64,000 nt of DNA. It comes from Schnuerera sp. xch1. GTDB taxonomy: Bacteria; Bacillota; Clostridia; Tissierellales; Tepidimicrobiaceae. The DNA is taken from positions 39,260 through 103,259 of the forward strand of contig NZ_JAIOUP010000009.1 in assembly GCF_019931165.1 (NCBI RefSeq). Direction: 5' to 3'. The first letter of the stretch is position 1. Each line of letters begins with the position of its first letter. The position numbers and the translations under genes are program-made. Shown here one piece after another: positions 25,125 to 33,929 of the stretch. Under the pieces are notes generated by a model. The model saw nothing but the letters and a program-made list of their open reading frames with translations, searched no databases and was not told where the DNA came from.

Positions 25125-26936
25125 GTGGATACAGAATATTTGAAGACGGCAATGGAATATAGAAATATGATAGATGTGCTTATGGGAGATAAGGATTATG
25201 CTGATATTGTACTCTATAATGGACAAGTTGTAAATGTTATCACTAGAGAAATATATACTGCCAGTATTGCTTTGAAGGGAAAATATATTCTGATGATAGG
25301 AGATTGTGATGATTTAATAGGACCAGATACTATGGTCATAGATGTAAGTGGTAAATATTTATCTCCTGGATTTATAGACTCCCATATGCATTTTGAATCT
25401 AGTATGCTAACTATTACTGAGTTCTCGAGATTGTCCATTCCTTCAGGCACAACAACTTTAGTGGCTGATCCTCATGAGATAGGAAATGCTCTAGGACCTA
25501 TAGGCATGAAGGCTATGGCAGATGAAATAGATAATGTGCCAAATAAAGTTCACTTAGTAGTGCCAGCATTAACTCCAGATTGTCCAGATTTAGAAACTGC
25601 TGGTTATGATACTACATCAAAGGATATGGAAGGGTTACTTACTTATCGTAACATTATAGGCATAGGTGAATTGCAAGGATTCAGTAACGCTAAACATGTG
25701 TATAGGAATACTCCTGAAATAATTACGGATTTATTAGCATCAACTATGTATGCAAAATCCAATAACATGGTAGTTGATGGTAATGCACCAGAGTTATTTG
25801 GAAATGAATTAGCAGCTCATATAATTGCTACAGGAGGGAGATGTTCCTGTCATGAGACTACAACTAAGAAAGAGGCTTTAGAGAAGTTAAGACAGGGAGT
25901 ATATCTATTTATGAGGGAAGGATCAACCCAAAGGAATATGGCTGAATGTATTAGAGCGGTTACAGAGGAAGGTATGGATTCTAGAAGATGTATATTGGCT
26001 ACAGATGATATGGTAGCAGCAGATTTAGAGACTTTAGGACATATGAATGAGATAATCAAAAGAACTATAAAAGAAGGAGTAAACCCAGTAGAGGCAATAC
26101 AAATGGTTACAATTAACCCGGCCACCTACTTTGGACTTGATGATGTAGGGGTTTTGGCTCCAGGTAAAATAGCTGATATAGCAGTAATAGATGATCTAGA
26201 AGGAATGATGGTAGAAGGAGTATTTATAGATGGTAATTTGGTGGCTTCAAAGGGAGAATTATTAATTGATCTGCCTACCTATACCTACCCTGTAGAGGTT
26301 AAAACTTCGGTTAAGATAGAACCTATTTCTGAGAAGGACTTGGAGATTGAAGCTGAAGGGAGTACCACTAAAGTTAGATGTATACAGCTTATTCCAGATC
26401 AAAATCTATCAGGAAAATTAGAGGAGATTGTTAAGGTTAGGAATGGTGTTGCAGAGCCAAATGTATCTGCTGATATTTTGGAGATAGCTTGTATAGAAAG
26501 ATATGGCAGAACGGGAAACATTGGCAAGGCTTTTGTAAAAGGCTTTGGTATGAGAGAAGGGGCTATTGCAGAATCTGTTGCCCATGATACGCACAATATT
26601 ATAGTTATGGGAACTAATATTAGAGATATGACATTGGCGGTAAACAGGATTATTGAGTTAGGAGGAGGCATTTCAATAGCCAATAGAGGAAGAATATTAT
26701 CAGATATGAGATTACCTGTAGGTGGACTTATAACTGATGAACTAAATGGACATGAAGTAAGCCAAAAAATTGCAGAGTTGGAGAGTATAGTAAAAGAGGA
26801 TTTAGGGTATAAAGTACATGCACCATTTATGCATCTATCATTCCTATCCTTATCTACATCACCAGAATGGAAGATAACAGATAGAGGACTTATAGATGTA
26901 AATAATTTCAAGGTTCTTTCGCCAGTAATCGAGTAA
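25125..26936 (+). CDS. Divergent adenine deaminase homologue; candidate 4-aminoimidazole deaminase
   Basis: A 603-residue adenine-deaminase-family amidohydrolase directly after the shell genes. The first metal motif HMHFESSM (residues 87-94) and VADPHEIGN are intact. However, the family DGHxP motif is DGNAP here (Asn 220), xDHE is SCHE (residues 241-244), CTDD is ATDD and the GLGE-x-MN block is GIGELQGFSN. The paralogue at 32030 keeps the canonical forms. An N-terminal helix-like extension of about 11 residues (TEYLKTAMEYRNM) is also absent from the paralogue. The enzyme probably deaminates another amino-heterocycle; 4-aminoimidazole fits the pathway. The GTG at 25125 with GGGAGG six bases upstream is preferred to the ATG at 25092. 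Confidence 0.8.
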   Translation: MDTEYLKTAMEYRNMIDVLMGDKDYADIVLYNGQVVNVITREIYTASIALKGKYILMIGDCDDLIGPDTMVIDVSGKYLSPGFIDSHMHFESSMLTITEFSRLSIPSGTTTLVADPHEIGNALGPIGMKAMADEIDNVPNKVHLVVPALTPDCPDLETAGYDTTSKDMEGLLTYRNIIGIGELQGFSNAKHVYRNTPEIITDLLASTMYAKSNNMVVDGNAPELFGNELAAHIIATGGRCSCHETTTKKEALEKLRQGVYLFMREGSTQRNMAECIRAVTEEGMDSRRCILATDDMVAADLETLGHMNEIIKRTIKEGVNPVEAIQMVTINPATYFGLDDVGVLAPGKIADIAVIDDLEGMMVEGVFIDGNLVASKGELLIDLPTYTYPVEVKTSVKIEPISEKDLEIEAEGSTTKVRCIQLIPDQNLSGKLEEIVKVRNGVAEPNVSADILEIACIERYGRTGNIGKAFVKGFGMREGAIAESVAHDTHNIIVMGTNIRDMTLAVNRIIELGGGISIANRGRILSDMRLPVGGLITDELNGHEVSQKIAELESIVKEDLGYKVHAPFMHLSFLSLSTSPEWKITDRGLIDVNNFKVLSPVIE

Positions 26937-27061
26937 AATTTTTATAAACATCAGTTAATATACGACTATCATCTTGATAATAATTTTTGCTTCACTACTA
27001 AACTGGAGACTCATAAAGGAGATAAAGATTTTAGTAAATCAAGTTTAGAGGAGGGTGTTTT

Positions 27062-28390
27062 GTGGATAATGTAAAGGATAATAGTTTTTTCGAAAGGAGA
27101 TTCAAGCTTAAAGAAAACAACACCGATGTGAAGACGGAAATTTTAGCAGGTTTGACAACATTCATGACTATGGCATATATACTTATAGTTAATCCAAATA
27201 TGCTGACGCAAACGGGAATGGATTGGGGTGGAGTATTTACTGCTACAGCAATTTCAGCTATTATAGCTACTCTCATGATGGCTTTCTATGCAAACTATCC
27301 ATTTGTATTAGCACCAGGTATGGGGCTTAATGCTTTCTTTACCTATTCAGTAGTGCTTGGAATGAGTAAATCGTGGCGGTTTGCTTTAACGGCAGTATTT
27401 ATTGAAGGGATTATATTTATCATATTGTCTTTTTTCAAGGTTAGAGAAGCTATATTTAATGCCATTCCAATAAATTTAAAGAAAGCAGTATCAGTAGGTA
27501 TTGGGCTTTTTATTGCTCTTATTGGTTTTATAAATGCTGGTATAGTTATAGCTGATGAAGGAACTGTAATTGCTTTGGGTACTATAACCGATGTAGGACC
27601 TTTACTAACATTAATAGGATTGATAATCATGGGAGTATTGCTAGCTAAGAATGTAAAAGGAGCATTATTAATTGGTATCCTTGTAACAACAGTAATAGGT
27701 ATACCGATGGGAGTTACACCACTTCCCACTGGGTTAATCCAAGTTCCACCATCATTGGCTAAAGTTGCATTTCAATTTGAGTGGTCAGAGATCTTTACAT
27801 TTGACATGTTTGTAGTAGTATTTACTTTCCTATTTGTAGATGTATTCGATACTGTAGGAACTCTAGTAGGGGTGTCTTCCAAGGCAGGTATGCTTGATGA
27901 GAAGGGCAAACTTCCAAGAGCAAGTCAAGCATTGATGGCTGATGCTATAGGTACTACTGCAGGAGCTTGTTTAGGAACTAGTACAGTTACTACTTATGTA
28001 GAATCTGCATCAGGTGTAGCTGATGGGGGCAGAACTGGTCTTACTGCATTAGCTGCAGCTGGGATGTTCTTCTTAGCATTGTTTGTATCTCCAATTTTTT
28101 CAATAATACCAGGAGAAGCAACTGCACCTGCATTGATATTAGTTGGTCTATTTATGATGAGTCCAATTAAGGAGATTGACTTACAAGATTATACGGAAGC
28201 AATACCAGCATTTTTGACAATAGTCATGATGCCTTTTGCTTATAGCATTGCAGAGGGAATAGTATTTGGTATGGTCTCTTATGTAATATTGAAGCTTATA
28301 ACTGGGAAAAGCAAGGATATATCAATTGTTATGTGGGTATTAGCAATACTATTTATATTTAGGAGTATATTGCCATTAATTCAAGGTTGA
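27062..28390 (+). CDS. AzgA-type NCS2 purine permease
   Basis: A 442-residue transporter with about 13 hydrophobic segments, of the AzgA-like branch of NCS2 carriers that import hypoxanthine, guanine or adenine with protons. Family blocks are ILAGLTTFMTMAYILIVNP near the N-terminus, APGMGLNAFFTYSVV, the VFDTVGTLVGVS block and TSTVTTYVESASGVADGGRT. It starts at GTG after GAGGAGGG. It sits between the microcompartment genes and a molybdenum hydroxylase, so it should bring in the purines this module degrades. A terminator hairpin follows directly, so expression of the downstream hydroxylase is probably lower or separately initiated. Confidence 0.9.
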   Translation: MDNVKDNSFFERRFKLKENNTDVKTEILAGLTTFMTMAYILIVNPNMLTQTGMDWGGVFTATAISAIIATLMMAFYANYPFVLAPGMGLNAFFTYSVVLGMSKSWRFALTAVFIEGIIFIILSFFKVREAIFNAIPINLKKAVSVGIGLFIALIGFINAGIVIADEGTVIALGTITDVGPLLTLIGLIIMGVLLAKNVKGALLIGILVTTVIGIPMGVTPLPTGLIQVPPSLAKVAFQFEWSEIFTFDMFVVVFTFLFVDVFDTVGTLVGVSSKAGMLDEKGKLPRASQALMADAIGTTAGACLGTSTVTTYVESASGVADGGRTGLTALAAAGMFFLALFVSPIFSIIPGEATAPALILVGLFMMSPIKEIDLQDYTEAIPAFLTIVMMPFAYSIAEGIVFGMVSYVILKLITGKSKDISIVMWVLAILFIFRSILPLIQG

Positions 28391-28400
28391 TTTAGCCAAA

Positions 28401-28432
28401 GGCTGCCTTCTTCTAAGGAGGGCGGTTTTTTT
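28401..28432 (+). terminator. Rho-independent terminator after the purine permease
   Basis: A GC-rich hairpin (GGCTGCCTTCTT, short loop, AAGGAGGGCGG, with wobble pairs) is followed by seven Ts. It is 10 bases after the stop codon. Confidence 0.75.
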
Positions 28433-28456
28433 GACAAAGATTTGAGGGGGTTTTAG

Positions 28457-29308
28457 ATGATAGTACATCGAGGAAAAACCATAGAGGAAGTTATAGAATT
28501 GTTAGCCAAGTATAAAGACAGTAAGATAATAGCTGGTGGTACTGACGTAATTTTAGATATTAAGGATAACAAAATATTCCCTGAAGCATTAATAGATATT
28601 TCAAGCATTGAGGAATTGAAAGGGATTGAATTGAAAGGAGATTTTATAGAGATAGGAGCAGGAACTACATTTACTGAGATAGCGGAAGATGAAATCTTTG
28701 AAAAAAATCTACACGGACTCAAAAAAGCTTGTAAATTAATAGGCTCACCTCAAATAAGGAATAGAGGAACTGTAGGAGGGAATATTGTCAATGGTTCACC
28801 TGCTGCTGATTCCATTCCACCTTTACTATGTTTAGAAAGTACGCTTATATTTGAAAGTTTAGAAGGAATACGGAAGGTAAAACTTGAAGATTATCTTAAA
28901 TCCAAATATAGAATAAAAGAACATGAGCTACTGACAAAGATTCGCTTTAAGAATCCAGAAGGATTGCTAAATTTTATTAAATTAGCGATTAGAAAGGCAC
29001 TAGCCATATCCAGAATGTCTATTGCTACTTTAATTGAATTAGACGAAGAGGAAAAAGTAAAGGATATAAAGGTAGCCAGCGGATCCTTAGGTAGATATCC
29101 TATGAGGGAACTGGAAGTAGAAGAATTTCTTCTAGGCACAATTTTAGGTGAATATACAGTAGATGAAGCTGTGAATATCTTACAAAATGCTATGGAAAAA
29201 AGATTAAAGGGGCGACCTACTCTTCCTTACAAGAAAAGAGCAGTTAAAAGTCTATTAAAGGAAGCTTTAAACCAAAGGATTAGAAGCTCAAGAAGGGTGA
29301 TATCATGA
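28457..29308 (+). CDS. Molybdenum hydroxylase 1, FAD-binding subunit
   Basis: A 283-residue FAD subunit of the xanthine dehydrogenase/CoxM family. Characteristic blocks are KIIAGGTDVILDIKD (flavin contact), IGAGTTFTEIAE, GSPQIRNRGTVGGNIVNGSP and PADSIPPLL. It passes electrons from the iron-sulfur subunit to an acceptor. It is first in a FAD, 2Fe-2S, Mo-large, Mo-medium gene order, the order I recall for nicotinate dehydrogenase of Eubacterium barkeri. Its stop overlaps the next start by four bases. In context it most likely belongs to a purine hydroxylase (hypoxanthine to xanthine), but nicotinate-type substrates cannot be excluded. Confidence 0.9.
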   Translation: MIVHRGKTIEEVIELLAKYKDSKIIAGGTDVILDIKDNKIFPEALIDISSIEELKGIELKGDFIEIGAGTTFTEIAEDEIFEKNLHGLKKACKLIGSPQIRNRGTVGGNIVNGSPAADSIPPLLCLESTLIFESLEGIRKVKLEDYLKSKYRIKEHELLTKIRFKNPEGLLNFIKLAIRKALAISRMSIATLIELDEEEKVKDIKVASGSLGRYPMRELEVEEFLLGTILGEYTVDEAVNILQNAMEKRLKGRPTLPYKKRAVKSLLKEALNQRIRSSRRVIS

Positions 29309-29775
29309 TAGAGATACAATTAACTGTAAATGGAAAGGATTATACTGTAAACATAGAGGAAGATAAGAGATTATTAGATGTACTCAGGGAAGACTTAGGC
29401 TTTACAGGAGTCAAAGAAGGTTGTAGTGAAGGTGAATGTGGTGCTTGTACGGTTATAATGGATGGAAAAACAGTTAACTCATGCATGGTAATGGGGTTTC
29501 AGGCTAATGGAAGTAATATAGTAACAATTGAAGGATTAGAAAAAGACGGACAACTGCATCCTATCCAACAAGCGTTTATAGATATAGGAGCTGTTCAATG
29601 TGGATACTGTACTCCTGGAATGATTCTATCAGCTAAGGCTTTATTGGATAAAAACCCAAATCCTACTAAAGAGGAGATAAGAGAAGGCATTTCCGGTAAT
29701 TTATGTAGGTGCACCGGATACAGTAAAATTGTAAAAGCGGTAGAGAAGGCTAGGGGGTATGAGGATGAGTCTTGA
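29305..29775 (+). CDS. Molybdenum hydroxylase 1, [2Fe-2S] subunit
   Basis: A 156-residue protein with two [2Fe-2S] clusters. The plant-ferredoxin-type cluster is bound by KEGCSEGECGACTVI and the Cys in VNSC; the second by QCGYCTPGMIL and LCRCTGY. It relays electrons between the molybdopterin and FAD subunits. The start overlaps the FAD gene's stop (ATGA), and its end overlaps the large subunit start, so the genes are tightly coupled. Length is normal for the family. Confidence 0.95.
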   Translation: MIEIQLTVNGKDYTVNIEEDKRLLDVLREDLGFTGVKEGCSEGECGACTVIMDGKTVNSCMVMGFQANGSNIVTIEGLEKDGQLHPIQQAFIDIGAVQCGYCTPGMILSAKALLDKNPNPTKEEIREGISGNLCRCTGYSKIVKAVEKARGYEDES

Positions 29776-31030
29776 TATAGTAGGCAAGAATATGATTAGA
29801 GTAGATGCTTTAAGTAAGGTTACGGGAAAGGCTATATACCCTGCAGATGTATATATGGACAATATGCTTTATGGTAAGACATTGCGCTCAAAAGTACCAC
29901 ATGCATATATAACTGTAAATACGAAAGAAGCTGAAAATATTGATGGAGTAATCAAGATATTCACATGTAAAGATGTGCCTACTAACGAGCATGGAGTTGT
30001 ATTTAAAGATCATGAAGTTTTTTGTAGTAAAAAAGTGAGAAGAATTGGAGATCCTATCGCATTTGTGGTAGCGACAGATATAAAAACCTGTGATCTAGCT
30101 TTGGAAAAGATTAAGGTTAATTATGAAGAGATTGAAGGAGTTTTTGATCCTATATCCGCCATGAAGGAGGATGCGCCAAAGGTACACGAAGGTAATAATA
30201 TAATGTATCATTATAAATTGAGAAAGGGAGATACAGAAAAGGGCTTTGAGAGTAGTTATGTTATAGCTGAGAATACGTATAAAACTCATATGGTAGATCA
30301 TGCATTTTTGCAACCAGAGTCAGGGGTGTCCTATATAGATGAAGAAGGAAGGGTAACAGTGGTAGTGGCTACTCAATATCCTCATTATGATAGAGAAGAG
30401 ATAGCACGTGCATTAAATATATCAGAAGATGAGATTAGAATAATTAATGCAAGTATAGGAGGTGCTTTTGGAGGAAGAGAAGATATTAGCCTTCAAATAC
30501 ATCTGGCATTGGCAGCTAAAGAGATTAAAAGGCCTATAAAGGTCGTATACAGTAGAGAAGAATCTTTCATATCTCACTCTAAAAGACATCCTCTAATTAT
30601 GAAATATAAAACTGGTGCAGATAAAAACGGGAAATTATTAGCTATGGAGGCAGATATAATAGGAGATACAGGAGCCTATGCTTCTTGGGCTACAAATGTT
30701 CTTAGGAAGGCTGGAGTCCATGCTACAGGACCATATTATATTCCAAATGTAAAGGTGGATAGTATTGCAGTATATACTAACAATCCATTTGCTGGAGCTA
30801 TGAGAGGTTTTGGAGCAACTCAACCTCCTATCGCTTATGAACAACAGATGGATATTTTAGCAGAAGAATTAGGGATAGATCCAATAACAATAAGAATGAA
30901 GAATATGTTTAAAAAAGGATCTGAAACAGCTACAGGACAAATACTGACAGAAAGTGTACCTTTAGAGGAATGTTTAAATAAGGTATTGGAAGATATGGAT
31001 TTAAACCTGGATAGAAAGGGGGCTTATTGA
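29765..31030 (+). CDS. Molybdenum hydroxylase 1, large molybdopterin subunit (N-terminal half)
   Basis: About 421 residues corresponding to the N-terminal part of the usual 750-residue molybdopterin subunit: VDALSKVTGKAIYPADVYMD at the start, the FLQPESGVSY and SIGGAFGGREDI motifs, and AMRGFGATQPPIAYEQQ. It ends naturally with NLDRKGAY and a TGA that overlaps the ATG of the next gene by one base. The split is at the same kind of place as in NdhL/NdhM of nicotinate dehydrogenase, so I read it as a genuine two-gene subunit, not a frameshift. The ATG at 29765 has AGGGGG seven bases upstream; an ATG at 29759 is an alternative. Confidence 0.88.
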   Translation: MSLDIVGKNMIRVDALSKVTGKAIYPADVYMDNMLYGKTLRSKVPHAYITVNTKEAENIDGVIKIFTCKDVPTNEHGVVFKDHEVFCSKKVRRIGDPIAFVVATDIKTCDLALEKIKVNYEEIEGVFDPISAMKEDAPKVHEGNNIMYHYKLRKGDTEKGFESSYVIAENTYKTHMVDHAFLQPESGVSYIDEEGRVTVVVATQYPHYDREEIARALNISEDEIRIINASIGGAFGGREDISLQIHLALAAKEIKRPIKVVYSREESFISHSKRHPLIMKYKTGADKNGKLLAMEADIIGDTGAYASWATNVLRKAGVHATGPYYIPNVKVDSIAVYTNNPFAGAMRGFGATQPPIAYEQQMDILAEELGIDPITIRMKNMFKKGSETATGQILTESVPLEECLNKVLEDMDLNLDRKGAY

Positions 31031-32037
31031 TGAAAAGAATAGGAAGGGGAATAGGCTTATCTTTTTATGGAACCGGGTATGGTAATGGATTTCCTGATGT
31101 GTCTAGAGCAAAGGTTAGACTATTAAAAGACGGTAATGTAGGAATATATGTAGGCGGTACTGAAGTAGGGCAAGGAGCTAGAACTATATTTTATCAAATA
31201 GGCTCTGAAACATTGAAACTTTCCTCTGATAACATTTCCTTTATTACTGAAGACACTAGCTTAATGCCAGATTCAGGAACAGCTGCAGCTAGCCGCCAAA
31301 CTTATAATACTGGTAACGCTATTAAAATTGCTTGTGAAAATTTTATGGATAGATTAAGAGAAGTTGCTAAAAGGGAATTGAAATTGAATTCCACTCAAGG
31401 GTTAAAAGTGAATAATGGAAAAATATATCTGGAGTTTTTCCCTCGAAAAGTCATTTCTTTTAAAGAGTTAGCTCAGAAACAGAAAGGTAATGTAATAGAA
31501 GCAGAAGGGGAATTTGTCGCACAGACTGTTGAAATGGATTCAGAAACTGGTCAAGGGGCACCCTATTGGCCATATACATTTAATGCTTGTGGAGTTGAAT
31601 TAGAGGTAGATGTCCTCACAGGAAAGGTAGAAATATTAAAAACAAGATTTGCTCAAGATGTAGGAAGGGCAATAAACCCTCATCTAATTGAAGGTCAAAT
31701 GGATGGAGGATTCGCAATGGCTTTAGGATATGTACTTTTTGAAGATTTAAATATAAATGAAGGCAGAATTAAAAACCAAAAATTTTCTAAATATCTGATT
31801 CCAACAGCAATGGATATGATTGATTTAGAAAATGTAATAGTTGAAGATCCTGAATCCACAGCGCCTTTTGGAGCTAAAGGGGTAGGGGAACCAGTTATGA
31901 TACCTATAGCTCCAGCCATATTAAATGCTATATATGATGCAGTAGGAGTAAGAATTACAGAGTTGCCAGCAACTCCGGAGAAATTAATAGAGGCTATAGA
32001 AGATAGTAAGGAGGGAAGGGTAGTGAAGCATGGATAG
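31030..32037 (+). CDS. Molybdenum hydroxylase 1, medium molybdopterin subunit (C-terminal half)
   Basis: A 335-residue protein with the C-terminal molybdopterin-binding half: RGIGLSFYGTGYGNG, GGTEVGQGARTIF, DVGRAINPHLIEGQMDGG and PFGAKGVGEPVMIP containing the catalytic Glu of GVGE, ending with the TELPATPEKLIEAI block. It has its own ribosome site, AAAGGGGG eight bases before the ATG, inside the end of the preceding gene, which argues for deliberate separate translation. Together the two halves total about 756 residues, the size of a one-piece subunit. Its last codons overlap the start of the adenine deaminase gene. Confidence 0.88.
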   Translation: MKRIGRGIGLSFYGTGYGNGFPDVSRAKVRLLKDGNVGIYVGGTEVGQGARTIFYQIGSETLKLSSDNISFITEDTSLMPDSGTAAASRQTYNTGNAIKIACENFMDRLREVAKRELKLNSTQGLKVNNGKIYLEFFPRKVISFKELAQKQKGNVIEAEGEFVAQTVEMDSETGQGAPYWPYTFNACGVELEVDVLTGKVEILKTRFAQDVGRAINPHLIEGQMDGGFAMALGYVLFEDLNINEGRIKNQKFSKYLIPTAMDMIDLENVIVEDPESTAPFGAKGVGEPVMIPIAPAILNAIYDAVGVRITELPATPEKLIEAIEDSKEGRVVKHG

Positions 32038-33751
32038 AATAATTAAGATTGCAAAGGGAAAGGAAAAGGCGGAATTGGTTTTAAAAAATGCCAATATAAT
32101 TAATGTATTTACCAATGAAATTATAAGAGGGGATGTGGCAGTAGAGAAAGGTGAAATTATAGGTATTGGTGAATATTATGGGATTGATGAGATGGATTTA
32201 GAAGGGAAGTATTTATCGCCTGGATTTATAGATGGGCACGTTCATATTGAGTCTTCTAAGGTGATCCCTGGTCAATTTGCTAAAGCTGTAGTTCCCAGAG
32301 GTACTACTTCCATTGTAGCTGACCCCCATGAGATAGCTAATGTAAAAGGTTTAGAAGGAATAAGGTATATGCTTGATGAAAGTGAAGGTTTACCATTAGG
32401 AGTGTATATGATGTTACCTAGTTGTATACCATCAACTCCTTTTGAAAACGCTGGGGCAGTATTGGAAGCTGAAGATCTAAGGGAACTTATGGAAAATGAT
32501 AGGGTACTAGGATTGGGAGAAATGATGAACTATACTGGGGTTATCAACAGAGATAGAAAGATATTACAAAAAATACAATTGGCTAATGAAAAGGGTAAGA
32601 TAATAGATGGACATGGACCGTTGATATCCGACAAAAATTTAAATGCTTATGTGGCTGCAGGAGTCAAAACGGAACATGAATGTTCAACAGTAGAAGAAAT
32701 GTTAGAAAGGCTCCGTTTAGGAATGTATATCCATATCAGGGAAGGTTCGGCTGCAAGGAATCTAAAGGAACTGATAAAGGCTGTAAACAAGGATAATTTA
32801 AGAAGATGTATGTTCTGTACTGACGACAAGGAACCCAGCGATTTATTAGAAAGTGGAAGCATAGATAACAATATAAGATTAGCTATAAAAGAAGGGGTAG
32901 ATCCTATTGATTGTATAAAGATGGCATCTTTGAATACTGCTGAAATATATGGATTAAACGGATTAGGAGCTATAGCTCCGAGGTATAAGGCAGATTTGTT
33001 AGTAATAGACAACTTGGAGAACTTTAATATATTAAAGGTTTTTAAAGAAGGCAAAATTGTAGCGGAAAATTATAAGCCATTGTTCGATATTCCGCATAGA
33101 TATAATGTTAATATGAAAGATACTGTGAATATCCAAAAGGTTGAAAAAGATGATATTAAAATATTCATTGAAGGTAAAAATGTAAATGTAATAAAGCTTT
33201 TTTCTCATAGTTTGATTACCAAGAAAGTCATAAGAAAAGTTGGCAGTGATATAATAGTTAGAGATGGAGAATTTATACGTGGAACTAATATATTAAAAGT
33301 GGTTGTAATAGAAAGACACAGAAAAACAGGAAATATTGGATTAGCTTTAGTAGAGGGCTTTGGTTTAAAAAATGGAGCGATAGCATCAACTGTGGCCCAT
33401 GATTCTCATAATATTATAGTCATCGGGGATAATGATGAGGACATAATGTTAGCCATAGATGAGCTAGAAAGAGTAGGGGGTGGGATTACTTTAGCATCAG
33501 AAGGAAATATACTCGATACTTTACCTCTGGAGATAGCAGGCCTTATGTCGGAATGCCCATTGGATGAAGTTAATAATAAATTAAATAGAATGCTCAAAAT
33601 TGCTCATGATACATTGAAAGTAAATACGAATATGGAACCATTTATGACATTATCCTTTATAGCTTTACCAGTCATACCAGATGTAAAGATAACTGATATG
33701 GGGTTGTTTGATGTAGGGGAATTTAAGTTTATTGATTTAGCTTATGAATAA
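32030..33751 (+). CDS. ade: Adenine deaminase (canonical)
   Basis: A 573-residue adenine deaminase converting adenine to hypoxanthine and ammonia with a binuclear Fe/Mn centre. Motifs are all canonical: GHVHIESSKV (residues 69-78), VADPHEIAN, LGLGEMMNYTGV, IIDGHGPLIS (His 195), EHECSTVEE and FCTDDKEPSD. The C-terminal domain contains ERHRKTGNIGLALVEGFGLK and STVAHDSHNIIVIG. It overlaps the molybdenum hydroxylase by eight bases; the pair would take adenine to hypoxanthine and then xanthine. Contrast the divergent homologue at 25125. A strong terminator lies about 150 bases downstream. Confidence 0.93.
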   Translation: MDRIIKIAKGKEKAELVLKNANIINVFTNEIIRGDVAVEKGEIIGIGEYYGIDEMDLEGKYLSPGFIDGHVHIESSKVIPGQFAKAVVPRGTTSIVADPHEIANVKGLEGIRYMLDESEGLPLGVYMMLPSCIPSTPFENAGAVLEAEDLRELMENDRVLGLGEMMNYTGVINRDRKILQKIQLANEKGKIIDGHGPLISDKNLNAYVAAGVKTEHECSTVEEMLERLRLGMYIHIREGSAARNLKELIKAVNKDNLRRCMFCTDDKEPSDLLESGSIDNNIRLAIKEGVDPIDCIKMASLNTAEIYGLNGLGAIAPRYKADLLVIDNLENFNILKVFKEGKIVAENYKPLFDIPHRYNVNMKDTVNIQKVEKDDIKIFIEGKNVNVIKLFSHSLITKKVIRKVGSDIIVRDGEFIRGTNILKVVVIERHRKTGNIGLALVEGFGLKNGAIASTVAHDSHNIIVIGDNDEDIMLAIDELERVGGGITLASEGNILDTLPLEIAGLMSECPLDEVNNKLNRMLKIAHDTLKVNTNMEPFMTLSFIALPVIPDVKITDMGLFDVGEFKFIDLAYE

Positions 33752-33770
33752 ATTTGGGGGAAAGATTAAT

Positions 33771-33902
33771 ATGATAACATGAATATTTTCTATAATAGTT
33801 TTATCCATAATATTATTGGGATTAATATAATTGTTTATAGATGAAAATGAAAGGTTATATGAAGTGGGATTTTCTCTGGACTTATTGCTAAATGAACTAT
33901 AG
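33771..33902 (+). pseudogene. Possible decayed small membrane protein gene
   Basis: After GGGGGAAAG an ATG at 33771 opens a frame reading MIT-stop-IFSIIVLSIILLGLI-stop-LFIDENERLYEVGFSL and LDLLLNEL before a third stop. The hydrophobic stretch followed by an acidic, soluble segment looks protein-like, and the two stops (TGA, TAA) would be disabling. It may be chance in AT-rich DNA. I do not recognise a family. Confidence 0.25.
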
Positions 33903-33929
33903 ATGGTAGTAGAATACTACCATCTTTTT
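33901..33929 (+). terminator. Rho-independent terminator of the purine operon
   Basis: Perfect arms AGATGGTAGTA and TACTACCATCT with a GAA loop run into TTTT. Confidence 0.9.

Noticed and set aside
26399..26911. Long minus-strand reading frame of 170 codons inside the Ade-like gene
   Set aside because: It is antisense to a clearly conserved protein, has no ribosome site and its composition (Ser, Ile, Pro rich) is that of a shadow frame.
26937..27061. Possible purine riboswitch before the AzgA-type permease
   Set aside because: I looked for the conserved three-way-junction sequences (TATAATC...TTTCTAC...) here and upstream of the other purine and pyrimidine genes and did not find them.
31020..31040. 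Apparent frameshift or premature stop splitting a molybdopterin subunit
   Set aside because: The second part has its own ribosome site and ATG, the junction is a typical TGATG overlap, and a natural two-gene subunit is known in nicotinate dehydrogenase.
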